NCBI GenBank assembly: GCA_023627715.1
Contig: JAMAHW010000116.1
Span: 36,624 to 100,623, forward strand
Reading direction: 5' to 3'
Source of the DNA: Periconia sp. R9002
Lineage: Eukaryota; Ascomycota; Dothideomycetes; Pleosporales; Periconiaceae
Length of the DNA: 64,000 nt
The number at the start of each line of letters is the position of its first letter. Within the stretch, counting starts at the first letter, position 1. Shown here piece by piece: positions 45,101 to 52,897 of this stretch. The notes beneath the pieces were generated by a model that worked only from the letters and a program-made list of their open reading frames with translations, made no database searches and was not told the origin of the DNA. The position numbers were made by a program, and so were the translations under genes.

Positions 45101-46537
45101 AATAGATCGTCTCTCTGCTCACAAAAGCGAAAATTCGAACACGACCTGCGGCCTTTCTCGCCAGGATGCGGTGTGACACACTCTCTTTGTCGAGGACATT
45201 GCCAATCTCTCTCAGGTCCACTCGTTGGCCATTGATTTTGACCTGTGTATCTCTGCGACCCATTAGGAGCAGTTCACCCCGATCATTCACCGACCCATAA
45301 TCACCTGTGGCATATATGGAGGGGCTCTTGAAGTTGATGGCGCGATTGAAATCAGAACCTGACCGGAAAGATTGCTTGGTCGCCGCTTCGTCATGGAAGT
45401 AGCCCAAGGCAACACTGTCGCCAGAACAGAAGATCTCACCCTCCTCACCCGGGGCAACTGGGTAGCCTTGATCATTCAGAACGTGAACAGACGCATGGGC
45501 TGACGCTAGGCCCAAATTGCTAGGGTCGGCGTGCGGATGCAAAACCGTAGCGATGACGGAAGAAGCTTCACATGGTCCTGAAGGTTCAACAGAATGAACA
45601 TCGGAGGAATTACTAGAGGGTTCTTACCGAAAAGATTGACTAATGTTACTTTGTTGCTCCAACGCGCTATAATTTCCGAAGTCACAGGTTCTCCACACGT
45701 GACCATGGCCCGCAGTGTCGTCGGTGCCTCGGAGTCGAGCAGCGACATCACGGATGGTGTGAGATGAATAACATCGGCCTCTGTAGTTCGAATCCATCCC
45801 TGTAGATCTGAGGCTAGGTGATTTTCAGACACCTGACACAGCGTAGCGCCACACGAGAGCGCGCAGAAAATATCGATAAGGTGAACATCGAAGGCGGACG
45901 AGGAGAACTGGAAAAGGCGTGAGGAGCTCTGGATATCTTCCACCTTTGACAATGTGCGAACCGGTTCGATGAGGTTACGGTGCGACAGGACGACACCCTT
46001 TGGATCTCCTGTACTACCCGATGTAAATAGGACGGCCGCGACGTCGTTTGGACATGGATATGGCCACTTGGATTGACTTTCGTCATGGGCGTTGGCAGGT
46101 ATATCTTGCAATGGATTGACGATCTTAATATCGATACCATCCGGGCCGAGGAGTCGGTGGTCTAAATCGGGCGTCGTGATGACGAGGCTCGGGCGGAGCA
46201 CTCTGAGAGAGCGGCTGAGTCTGGCCTCTGGCAAACGAGTATCAAGGGGAACATAGACGGCTCCGAGTCGGGCAATTGCCATAATGGCGAACACCTGTTC
46301 TGGAGAACGATGCAAGAACACGGCTACCGTACTCCCCTTCTCTACATATCCGCGCAGCCGAGCTGTGAGCCGATCCGCGGCGCTCTTGGTCTCGCAATAT
46401 GTAAAACGTCTGTTACATTCGAAGTCGATAGCAATGTTGCTCGGCCAGCTCGATACTGCCGCTTCAAAAGCTGCGGTCAGCGTCCTGTCTGGTTCGAACT
46501 TCGGTAGCCTGAGGTCTTCATCTTGGGAACTTTCCAT
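26335..46537 (-). CDS. Hexamodular non-ribosomal peptide synthetase with thioesterase
   Basis: Nine exons give one frame of about 6,600 residues: 46537-45628, 45577-37405, 37353-36681, 36632-35863, 35813-32407, 32348-28161, 28114-27860, 27811-26940, 26889-26335. All eight introns are 46-58 nt with GT/AG borders, and each join rebuilds a conserved motif (for example SYG|PTEA at 28160/28114 and YDTG|DLG at 27859/27811). Architecture: A1-T1, C1-A2-T2, C2-A3-T3, C3-A4-T4, C4-A5-T5-E, C5-A6-T6-TE. All six A domains have the Asp that binds the alpha-amino group and a Lys in core A10; all six T domains have the phosphopantetheine Ser. There is no N-terminal condensation domain, so the chain should start with a free amino acid. 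Predicted product: a hexapeptide with a D-residue at position 5. It acts in the cytosol after loading by a phosphopantetheinyl transferase encoded elsewhere. I recognise no named orthologue. Confidence 0.93.
27190..30310 (-). other. NRPS module 6: C5-A6-T6
   Basis: C5 has YHHALLDGWS (~5444), as expected for a condensation domain accepting a D-residue. A6 cores: LFTSGTTGVPKG, NSYGPTEAG, YDTGDLG, NGKVDRER. Hand-read pocket: D-V-T-N-V-T-S-V-I-K. T6 Ser is in RVLDSLSSM (~6292). Confidence 0.8.
30440..34870 (-). other. NRPS module 5: C4-A5-T5-E
   Basis: C4 has HHSIMDEQ (~3955). A5 cores: LYTSGSTGKPKG, NVYGPTEAC, FMTGDL across intron 32349-32406, NGKIDRR. Hand-read pocket: D-V-A-T-A-G-V-V-N-K. T5 Ser is in LGGDSISAM (~4821). 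The E domain shows HHLAVDIVSW (~5000), ESHGR with TVGWFT (~5132) and FNYGG, all intact, so residue 5 should be epimerised to D. Confidence 0.85.
34960..38190 (-). other. NRPS module 4: C3-A4-T4
   Basis: C3 has HHILVDEW (~2911). Three introns (37354-37404, 36633-36680, 35814-35862) lie in C3 and A4. A4 cores: WTSGTTGEPKG, NGYGPTEAN, YKTGDEG, ISGKLDQR. Hand-read pocket: D-V-V-S-V-S-G-M-V-K. T4 Ser is in HGLDSFAGM (~3758). Confidence 0.8.
38235..41230 (-). other. NRPS module 3: C2-A3-T3
   Basis: C2 has HHISYDGWS (~1892), the same subtype as C5 downstream of the E domain. A3 cores are canonical (LFTSGTTGKPKG, DGYGPTECA, YATGDMG, SSKKLDRR). Hand-read pocket: D-A-M-H-V-G-G-I-Q-K. T3 Ser is in AGLNSLDLL (~2717). 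Confidence 0.8.
41340..44600 (-). other. NRPS module 2: C1-A2-T2
   Basis: C1 has the catalytic motif HHVVIDEW (~774). A2 has weakened cores: A3 reads TSGSTGEAKC and A5 reads YGPAE; A7 TGDL, A8 QVKLRG and A10 NSSNKLDR are normal. Hand-read pocket: D-V-L-A-T-L-A-L-N-K. T2 Ser is in VGGDSISAI (~1687), the carrier type usually found before E domains, yet a C domain follows. Confidence 0.8.
44690..46537 (-). other. NRPS module 1: A1-T1 (loading)
   Basis: A1 has core A3 LFTSGSTGDPKG, an unusual A5 (NLFGPCEASS instead of N.YGPTE), A7 YATGDYG, A8 QVKINGQRVDL and A10 NLAGKIDDR. T1 Ser lies in YGMTSLDLM at residue ~569. Hand-aligned to GrsA the binding-pocket residues read D-V-I-H-V-C-L-S-V-K. No known substrate is assigned. 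Confidence 0.8.
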
Positions 46538-46940
46538 GTTGAACTCAAATACGGCAAAAATGGTTTCTTCAGAGGTGCGATGAGTGTTGCGTTAGTCGAC
46601 CATCAAGTGTACTTAATATCAATCCCAATGTGGGGAAAAGTCCGGTCTACATGATGTACCATACGATACAGGGGCGCTATGCCGCGAACAAGGATATCTA
46701 TCTACAGCTAATCAGATTGAAGGCAGGGGTAAGTTCCAACTGCAGCTGACTGCATTTAATCAAGATGGAGAAGTCCTCCGTACTATTTGGAATAGGAATT
46801 GGAGGGCAGGATTGCTAATACACATCCGCGCTCAGCGCGTAGAGCGGTTACCCCCCAAAGCTTAACATTAAAAGCTACCATCTTCCTCCACCAACAGCAA
46901 TAAAATATAGTACACACTTTTGATACCGTCTTCCTTTCAT
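46538..46940. promoter_or_regulatory. Bidirectional promoter of NRPS and 2OG oxygenase
   Basis: 403 bp between the divergent start codons. Contains a perfect 13-bp palindrome CGCGCTCAGCGCG at 46827-46839, about 100 bp before the oxygenase ATG, and a C-rich run just downstream. A shared control region implies co-expression; no experiment is available here. Confidence 0.55.
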
Positions 46941-47879
46941 ATGACCTCCATGGCAGAATCAAAGTGGAGTGGGAATCTTCAGCCCCATACACTGAACACG
47001 GATTCGTTCCTCGCCCTGCTTGACGGAACCGTGCCATATATCCATGAATCTGGTTTTCTATCATCAGAAATTGCGGTGAAACTGGAAGAACTGCTGATTC
47101 CACGCATCACGCCCTACCTCCACGCAACTGGGCCGCGGCTCTTGAAGGTCGGAGTTGCACAGTTCGAATTTCAGGCTCAGTCTGAACATGACGCCGCCAA
47201 CCGCGGCGAAGACAGTTCGTTGTAACCTTCGAAAACGAGAATTAGCCACTGATTCTATCCAGTGAAGCAGCGATATTTCGACGAAGTGGAGAAGGCGAAG
47301 TCTCTACACGAGGACCTGGAAAGGGACATTGGTAAGAATGTCTGGAGGATGGTAGTTGACAAGATCCAATCCATCTTGCCCGCTTTCAAGGTGGCGATTG
47401 CAGATGAGGATGAAGGACGAGCCTATTTCTCGGGCATTTTCCGCGCGATCAATGATTCAACGCCTGTTCATTGCGACTGGTCTCCCTACGACAGTCGAAC
47501 AGAGGACTGGATCATCAAAAACGTTACTAGTCAAGGCGTTTTTAATCTCTACCTTAGTCCATTCAAGGGGGGTAGGACAGAGGTCTATGATGTGCAATGG
47601 ACACCGGATGTGCTCAAGTATAGGGACCCAGACTCGTACGGATACAGCCCGGCGCTGGTTGAAGGGAGAGACAGAGTGAAGATTCAGCCTCTGGTGGGGG
47701 ACTTGGTTTTTTTCAACTCGCGAAACATGCACAAAGTGTTTCCCGTGGAAAAGGAGGAGCCAGAGGAGGGCAAGCCTCTGGTGGATGGGAAGCGGGCACG
47801 AATCACGTTGAGTAGTTTTATTGGGACACTTCCTCCAAGGCGCGAAGGGGGCAAGCCGAGAATAATTTTATGGTCGTAG
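46941..47879 (+). CDS. 2-oxoglutarate/Fe(II)-dependent oxygenase
   Basis: Two exons (46941-47214, 47263-47879) give about 296 residues. The double-stranded beta-helix core has the full metal triad: HCD in TPVHCDWSPYD (~161-163), the distal His in NSRNMHKVF (~248), and the 2OG-binding Arg in KRARITLSSF (~271). It resembles small prolyl-hydroxylase-like oxygenases that hydroxylate free or carrier-bound amino acids or peptides. It is divergent from the NRPS with only 403 bp between the ATGs, the strongest positional argument that it modifies this peptide or one of its building blocks. The first exon ends in a weak donor (GTTCGT), chosen because only it gives the right phase into KQRYFDEVEK; this join is the least sure part of the model. 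Confidence 0.8.
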
Positions 47880-47984
47880 AAGAAAGTGCCAATCATAGAG
47901 GGGCACGTGTGTTGATATCAATGGATATATGGGGCGCGGTTACAAAAAGTCAGTGCACTGCTTTTATAGCAGTTTATAGGAACT

Positions 47985-48270
47985 TTTAACCAAATAGGGT
48001 AGAAGTAATAGTATATTAGAATATCGTTCTTTTATTCAATAATTTAGTTTATTTTAAAAACTAATATTAATAAGTAAATTTTAAACTTTTTTTATTTAAA
48101 CTACAAAGAAGTATTTTTTAGAAATAAATTTAGTTATTAAAGGTATATTTTTTATATTTGCTTAGTATAATAATTAAGTTATATATTAATGCTAATAATG
48201 CTATGAGTGACTAGTTAATAGCGAGATACTTGAGTACCTATTAGCCTAGGAATCTAGTAGCCAATAGTAA
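47985..48270. repeat. TA-rich, RIP-like patch
   Basis: Very AT-rich stretch with taatattaataag-type words and no open frame, similar in texture to 24304-25790. It lies in the 519-bp gap between the oxygenase and the kinase gene. Probably a short remnant of a mutated repeat. Confidence 0.5.
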
Positions 48271-48398
48271 GGTGAAGCGGAGCGAAGTATTTCACTTAAG
48301 TTAATTGTGCCGGCCCCCCTCCTCTCCTTTTCCGCATCTATTTTACGCTGCCTTACTGATTATTTGCCTCTACACTAACATTTTGCAACGCCTGAGAA

Positions 48399-49544
48399 AT
48401 GGGAACTCCGAGCGATTACCTGCCTGGGCCAATCCCGGATGATGCAATCAACCAGCTTCTCCTCTCTATCGGCCTACCCAAGGCTAGCAAAATTGTCGCA
48501 CCCAAGGTCACCGCACAATACCATTCCATTTATCTCATCGACGTTCCAGAAAACGCACACACCGTGCATACTCGGCTCGTTCTTCGTGTTTCCGGGAAGC
48601 ACCTCCCGACTATCAAGACGGAAAATGAAGTCGCTGTCATGACATGGATCAAGCAGAACACGTCAATCCCTGTCCCCGACATCGTGGCCTACGATACCTC
48701 GGATGCGAACGAGCTCGGCCACGAGTACAGCCTGCTCTCGTTTGTCGGTGGCACTACGCTCAGTCACATCTACACGTCGCTGAGCGAGCAGCAAATGCTC
48801 GACATTCTCGAGCAGTTGGCCGACTACCTCAGTCAGCTGCACGAACACCCATGGAACGCAATCGGCGGTCTCCGCATTGACAAGAATGGATCCATTGCCG
48901 TCGGCCGCATCGTCGACGAGACGTTTTGGCAGGCCCCCGACGTCGACAAACTGTGGCCCGAAGAGACCGTGGACAGTGTCAACCTGGGCGGTCCTTATCC
49001 AACATACGTCGATCTCATCTCGGCCCAGATAAAGACCTACATCCATCTGATCCATGTACACAAGAACCTCGCCTCAATGCGGGATGCCGTCCCTAGACTG
49101 CAAGCGTTCGTGCAAGCCCTACCGGCGCACGCCGAGGAACTCAACCGCGTGCAGCTGCGCCTCGCGCACAAGGACCTCCACTTCGCCAACATCCTGTATG
49201 ACGTCGAATCCCAAAAAATCACGTCCATTCTCGACTGGGAGTTTTCGGGCGTTGTGCCCTTCCCGAAGTGGAATCCAAGGAGGTCGTTCCTGTGGAACGG
49301 ACAAGAAGGCGAGGATTCTATGCGAGAAAAGGCTAGAATGTTCGAGATGTTCCAGGAGGTCTGTAAGAAACGCAATCTCACTATACTCCATGATGCAGAG
49401 TATGCATCTCCCCTCCAGGAGTGCATGCAAAAGGTGGCAGATTTCCTGCGTGCCATCACCGAAGTGGCCCCTAGAGGCCAAAAGGAGGATCTCATAGAGA
49501 GCTGGAAGAAAGTGGTTCTCGACAATATAGGCATGTTGGCGTGA
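48399..49544 (+). CDS. Aminoglycoside-phosphotransferase-fold kinase
   Basis: One exon, 381 residues. The kinase-like APH fold is shown by RLVLRVSG (ATP-binding strand), ENEVAVMTWIKQNTSIPVP (the conserved Glu helix and VPVP-type turn), the catalytic loop AHKDLHFANIL with Asp at ~259 and Asn at ~264, and the metal-binding Asp in SILDWEFS at ~279. Fungal genomes hold many such proteins; they phosphorylate small molecules such as choline, sugars or antibiotics, and substrates are seldom known. It is 0.5 kb from the oxygenase gene on the same strand. A role in self-protection or in tailoring of the peptide is possible but speculative. GC content is clearly higher than that of the flanking TA-rich patch. 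Confidence 0.85.
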   Translation: MGTPSDYLPGPIPDDAINQLLLSIGLPKASKIVAPKVTAQYHSIYLIDVPENAHTVHTRLVLRVSGKHLPTIKTENEVAVMTWIKQNTSIPVPDIVAYDTSDANELGHEYSLLSFVGGTTLSHIYTSLSEQQMLDILEQLADYLSQLHEHPWNAIGGLRIDKNGSIAVGRIVDETFWQAPDVDKLWPEETVDSVNLGGPYPTYVDLISAQIKTYIHLIHVHKNLASMRDAVPRLQAFVQALPAHAEELNRVQLRLAHKDLHFANILYDVESQKITSILDWEFSGVVPFPKWNPRRSFLWNGQEGEDSMREKARMFEMFQEVCKKRNLTILHDAEYASPLQECMQKVADFLRAITEVAPRGQKEDLIESWKKVVLDNIGMLA

Positions 49545-49612
49545 AAAGGTTGAACTACGGAAACGAAGCCGGGAGTTAGTTCCCCGAGTTGGGGCCTTTC
49601 TGCTGTACTAGC

Positions 49613-50527
49613 CTAACCATTTAGTCTACCAGGTACATCATTGACAAAATGCTTCATCAACGTCTTATTGCCCATCTGTTCCATGCGACTTCGAAGTGTT
49701 CTTTCCTCCTTTCTCATCTTTTCCACTTGCTTCTGGTGTGCGCTTAAGATGGCCCTCTGTTGCGACGTTGGCAGATGCATCAAACTCCTGCGATCGCTCT
49801 CACGCATGCGCGTTATCTGGTCCTTCAGGGCAAGCTCGCGCCTCTCCGACCTGGTCGCCAGTGCATGGCCCGATGTTTCCACTCCATGCCCGCCACCCCT
49901 ATGCAATGTAGACTTCTCGGGTGGGATCTGGGGAGCGCCCTCGCCCTCACCGCTCGTTCTAACCCTCGCCGGGCGCGTCTTGCGATGTCTCGTCCCCGGT
50001 GGACGCGTCTCGTCCATGGCCGAAAGGCGTGCCGCCCGCCGGTTTTCATCGTCTGAATCGACAGCCCAATCCCAAAAATCCCTGTACTCCGAGTCCTCGT
50101 TGGTGAGATCGAGTTTGCAGTGGGCTTTGTCCATCATGTGGTGACGGATCGCTTCGGCGCTGTTGCGTTGCGCACCGCAATAAATGCATTCGCAATAGGT
50201 ACTGATGACGACGTCGAGGTAGCAAAGCAACGTCTCCATGTCGACAAGAAGCCTGTGTTGGCCCTCAATAAACAGGCCATGATGCTTGAGCATGTGGTCT
50301 AGGTTGGCGGTCATGTCTGTACTGGACTCTCGGCAAAAGAGGCATTGCGAAGCATCGTATGACTTGCCGGGCTCTTCACCGTCACTGCTGCTGCCATCCG
50401 CGGCTAGATTTGTTTCAGCCGTGCCCTCGATCTCCTCCGCGGCGTGTAGTTGTTCATCATTGTGTGCGTGAGCATCTTCAGCTGATAACAAGCTTTGCTC
50501 CATTGAATTGGAAGCTTCCGACTGCAT
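49613..50527 (-). CDS. REI1-like zinc-finger protein lacking the N-terminal fingers
   Basis: One exon, 304 residues. After a ~60-residue acidic start it has the REI1/ZNF622 core: CLFCRESSTDMTANLDHMLKHHG, LVDMETLLCYL, CIYCGAQRNSAEAIRHHMMDKAHC, then YRDFWDW, and at the end RRELALKDQITRMRESD. REI1 is a cytoplasmic 60S ribosome-biogenesis factor. Authentic fungal REI1 starts with two further C2H2 fingers, absent here; upstream DNA is not coding and soon runs into repeat-like sequence. It may be a truncated paralogue of the housekeeping gene. It is convergent with the kinase gene (68 bp between stop codons). A missed upstream exon is possible but I could not find one. Confidence 0.75.
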   Translation of the reverse strand: MQSEASNSMEQSLLSAEDAHAHNDEQLHAAEEIEGTAETNLAADGSSSDGEEPGKSYDASQCLFCRESSTDMTANLDHMLKHHGLFIEGQHRLLVDMETLLCYLDVVISTYCECIYCGAQRNSAEAIRHHMMDKAHCKLDLTNEDSEYRDFWDWAVDSDDENRRAARLSAMDETRPPGTRHRKTRPARVRTSGEGEGAPQIPPEKSTLHRGGGHGVETSGHALATRSERRELALKDQITRMRESDRRSLMHLPTSQQRAILSAHQKQVEKMRKEERTLRSRMEQMGNKTLMKHFVNDVPGRLNG

Positions 50528-51822
50528 CTTTATGGGGTGGTGGTTCAGAAAGGAAGACAGGTGGTGGCTTAGGATGTGATGTAATACAGAGTAAGAATGT
50601 GATGGGTTCTTATCAACGCACTGCCCTGCAGCTAGAACACCATCTTAGAGAAGCCCGCCCCCGGTTACCAACTGTGATATCAGTGAATATTAGAGGAACA
50701 TACGCCCAGCCTCTTCCCTCCTTTAGCAGCTAAGTGCATTTAAATTAGATAAAATAATTTATCAAATAACAAATAGCTATTAAGCATTGATTTTATATGA
50801 CTAAGCTTTTAGATCTTAATATCTAGGTTTAACATACACCCAACAATTGCGAAGAAGAAGACACTTTAATAAAAATAAAGTTAAAAATAAAAGTATCCTA
50901 ATAAAAGGGGGTTTAGACTTTTTCTATAGCGTAGCTAATAGAAAAAAGGGAGAGGGGGGATGGGGTGTGCGTATAACAAGATGGATTAGGGTATGCGTTC
51001 TTTTGTCCAATTCCGGCGAGTGCGTAATTTGACATTTCACCCCCCCCCCCCCCCCCCACCATCATCACCACCCCACGGACGACGGCTGCCTAGTGTAGCG
51101 CGTGCGCGAAATTCAGCCTTATCCGCGTTTGAACAGGAAGTCCTACCGGTAGGTGGCTATCCATGCTCGCAGCAAGTGGTTGAAAAACAAAAGATAAAGG
51201 ACGATTATCTCGGGTTACCGTTATACTGGTTTCGTATGATACAAAAGGTGCGACCAATGACAGGATACGAAAACGGAAGCAAGGCTGAGGAATTGTAAAA
51301 TAACCTCATGATGAACACGGAGGCAGCGGAAGGAGACAGGGGGGATGGGTGAAGGGTCAGGAGTACTATCAGCTGACGGATCAATAGCTAGGCAAAAGCT
51401 TCAGGCAGTACATTAGATAGCATTACGTATATGTTTGGAACATTGTGCTGGGAGCATTAGCGTGGGATGTTGTTATCATAGTATTTTGTATATAACGCAT
51501 GCTACGCCTCATTTCAACAAAAAGGCTGATAGTGCTACGCCTCGTTTCAATATCGTACATGTAGAGCCCGACTCTTGAAAGTCTCAGCCTGGTTGATTCC
51601 GCCCAACAGCAAGGTCAATGGATGATGATACGCAACACGATTGGGTGTTGGTGTCTGTTAAAGGTGTCAGATTGTGTGGGCGGTTGAGGCTTAAAAAGAG
51701 GTTAGGGCATAAATACAGAAAAGACGCACTTCTGGAAAACAAGAGACTTTATCGCTCGGGTTTGAATTGCATTTGAGTCCTCCCATCTTTCCTGGCTTGT
51801 TGTGCTCGTTTTGAACGGAACA
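50528..51822. other. Spacer with RIP-like patch, repeat terminus and poly-C run
   Basis: No gene supported. It contains a TA-rich stretch (~50740-50930), an intact dispersed-repeat terminus (50844-50864), an 18-base C homopolymer (51040-51057) and a short direct repeat, ctacgcctcatttcaa/ctacgcctcgtttcaa, near 51503 and 51535. Confidence 0.5.
50844..50864 (-). repeat. Dispersed repeat terminus, intact copy
   Basis: Reverse complement of the first 21 bp of the repeats at 4285 and 5051 with no mismatch (contains aattgcgaagaagaagacac). Confidence 0.75.
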
Positions 51823-52819
51823 ATGAGGGTCCTTGTGTGTAACTCAACCAAGGAACCAACTACTTTTTTCATGAAGGCGCTAATGAGGTTTACAGCTGAC
51901 CAACGACGACGGTCCTCCAGACCAGACCATTTCACCCTTCATATCCAGCTTCGCCCAGGTTCTCGTGAGGGAAAGCGAGTATGATGTGCATGTAGTCATC
52001 CCGAACACGCAGCGCTCGTGGATAGGGAAAGCGCATTTCCCGTTTGATGTCATTACGACGACGCAATACGAGCCGCCCAGCGATGTCTCTCTCCGACCCT
52101 GGACCCTCTTGAACGGCTCGCCCGCCTGCTGTGTTCAGATTGGTGTATCGCACCTCGTGCAGTCGGTCGATGTCGTGATTGCTGGACCCAACCACGGCTG
52201 CAATATCTCGAGCGTATTTGCCCTGTCTTCTGGCACCATCGGCGCGGCCATGGAAGGTGCTCATTTGCAGCGCAAATCCATCGCTCTCTCGTATGAGTAC
52301 GGCAAGAGTTACGATCCGAGAGTCATCGAGGAGGCGAACCGACTCAGCGTCCGCATCATCCAATGGCTGGTGCAGAACTGGGACAGCCAAGTGGCCGTGT
52401 ACAACGTGAACATTCCGCTGCGACCCGGCGTGGGCACCAAAGACGTGTACTGGACCAAAACGCTGGAAAATTCGTGGAGCGTCGGGGGTGTTGGTCGCGC
52501 GTACACCGAAGCCGAGATGGGCATGCCGAATCCCGTGTCCATCAGTTCCTCCGGGCCCGGCTCGGCTCAGCCCGTACATCGTGTCTTCAAATGGACCCCC
52601 ACGTACGGAGGCCTATGGGATGATGTCCATTTACCCGGAAGCGATGCATGGGCAATCAAACAGGGGCTTCCCAGGTAAGCCCGCGCCTATTCCGTCTTAG
52701 CCAATCGGCCGCTGACCCACTTCCCCAGTATAACCCCTCTCAAGGCCAACTTCGCCCATGTTGCGTTGGAGGCGGGTGTTGTTCCCATTGCAAAAGAGAA
52801 CGACGAAGGAGCAAAGTAG
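51823..52819 (+). CDS. SurE-type phosphatase (PBY1-like N-domain)
   Basis: Three exons (51823-51834, 51896-52674, 52729-52819) give 293 residues. The first exon is only 12 nt and encodes MRVL; splicing (GTGTGT ... TACAG) creates MRVLLTNDDGPPDQ, the SurE start with the two metal-binding Asp. Further SurE motifs are VHVVIPNTQRSWIGKA, LLNGSPACCVQIG and DVVIAGPNHGCN, then LSSGTIGAAMEGA. SurE proteins are metal-dependent 5'/3'-nucleotidases or acid phosphatases; in yeast the domain is fused to a tubulin-tyrosine-ligase domain in Pby1, but here the protein stops after the SurE domain. Without the micro-exon the gene would start without its active-site loop, so the model is well supported. A link to the peptide cluster is not evident. 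Confidence 0.85.
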
Positions 52820-52897
52820 GCAGCTAGGAATCGTTTTTTGTGTCTCTTCGACACAGATGGATGGATGCAAAAATAACCTATCTGTATTGATTGAATC

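Noticed and set aside
27000..46500. Many plus-strand open frames of 60-160 codons inside the NRPS region
   Set aside because: They are antisense to a continuous conserved NRPS frame, have no family features and follow its codon pattern.
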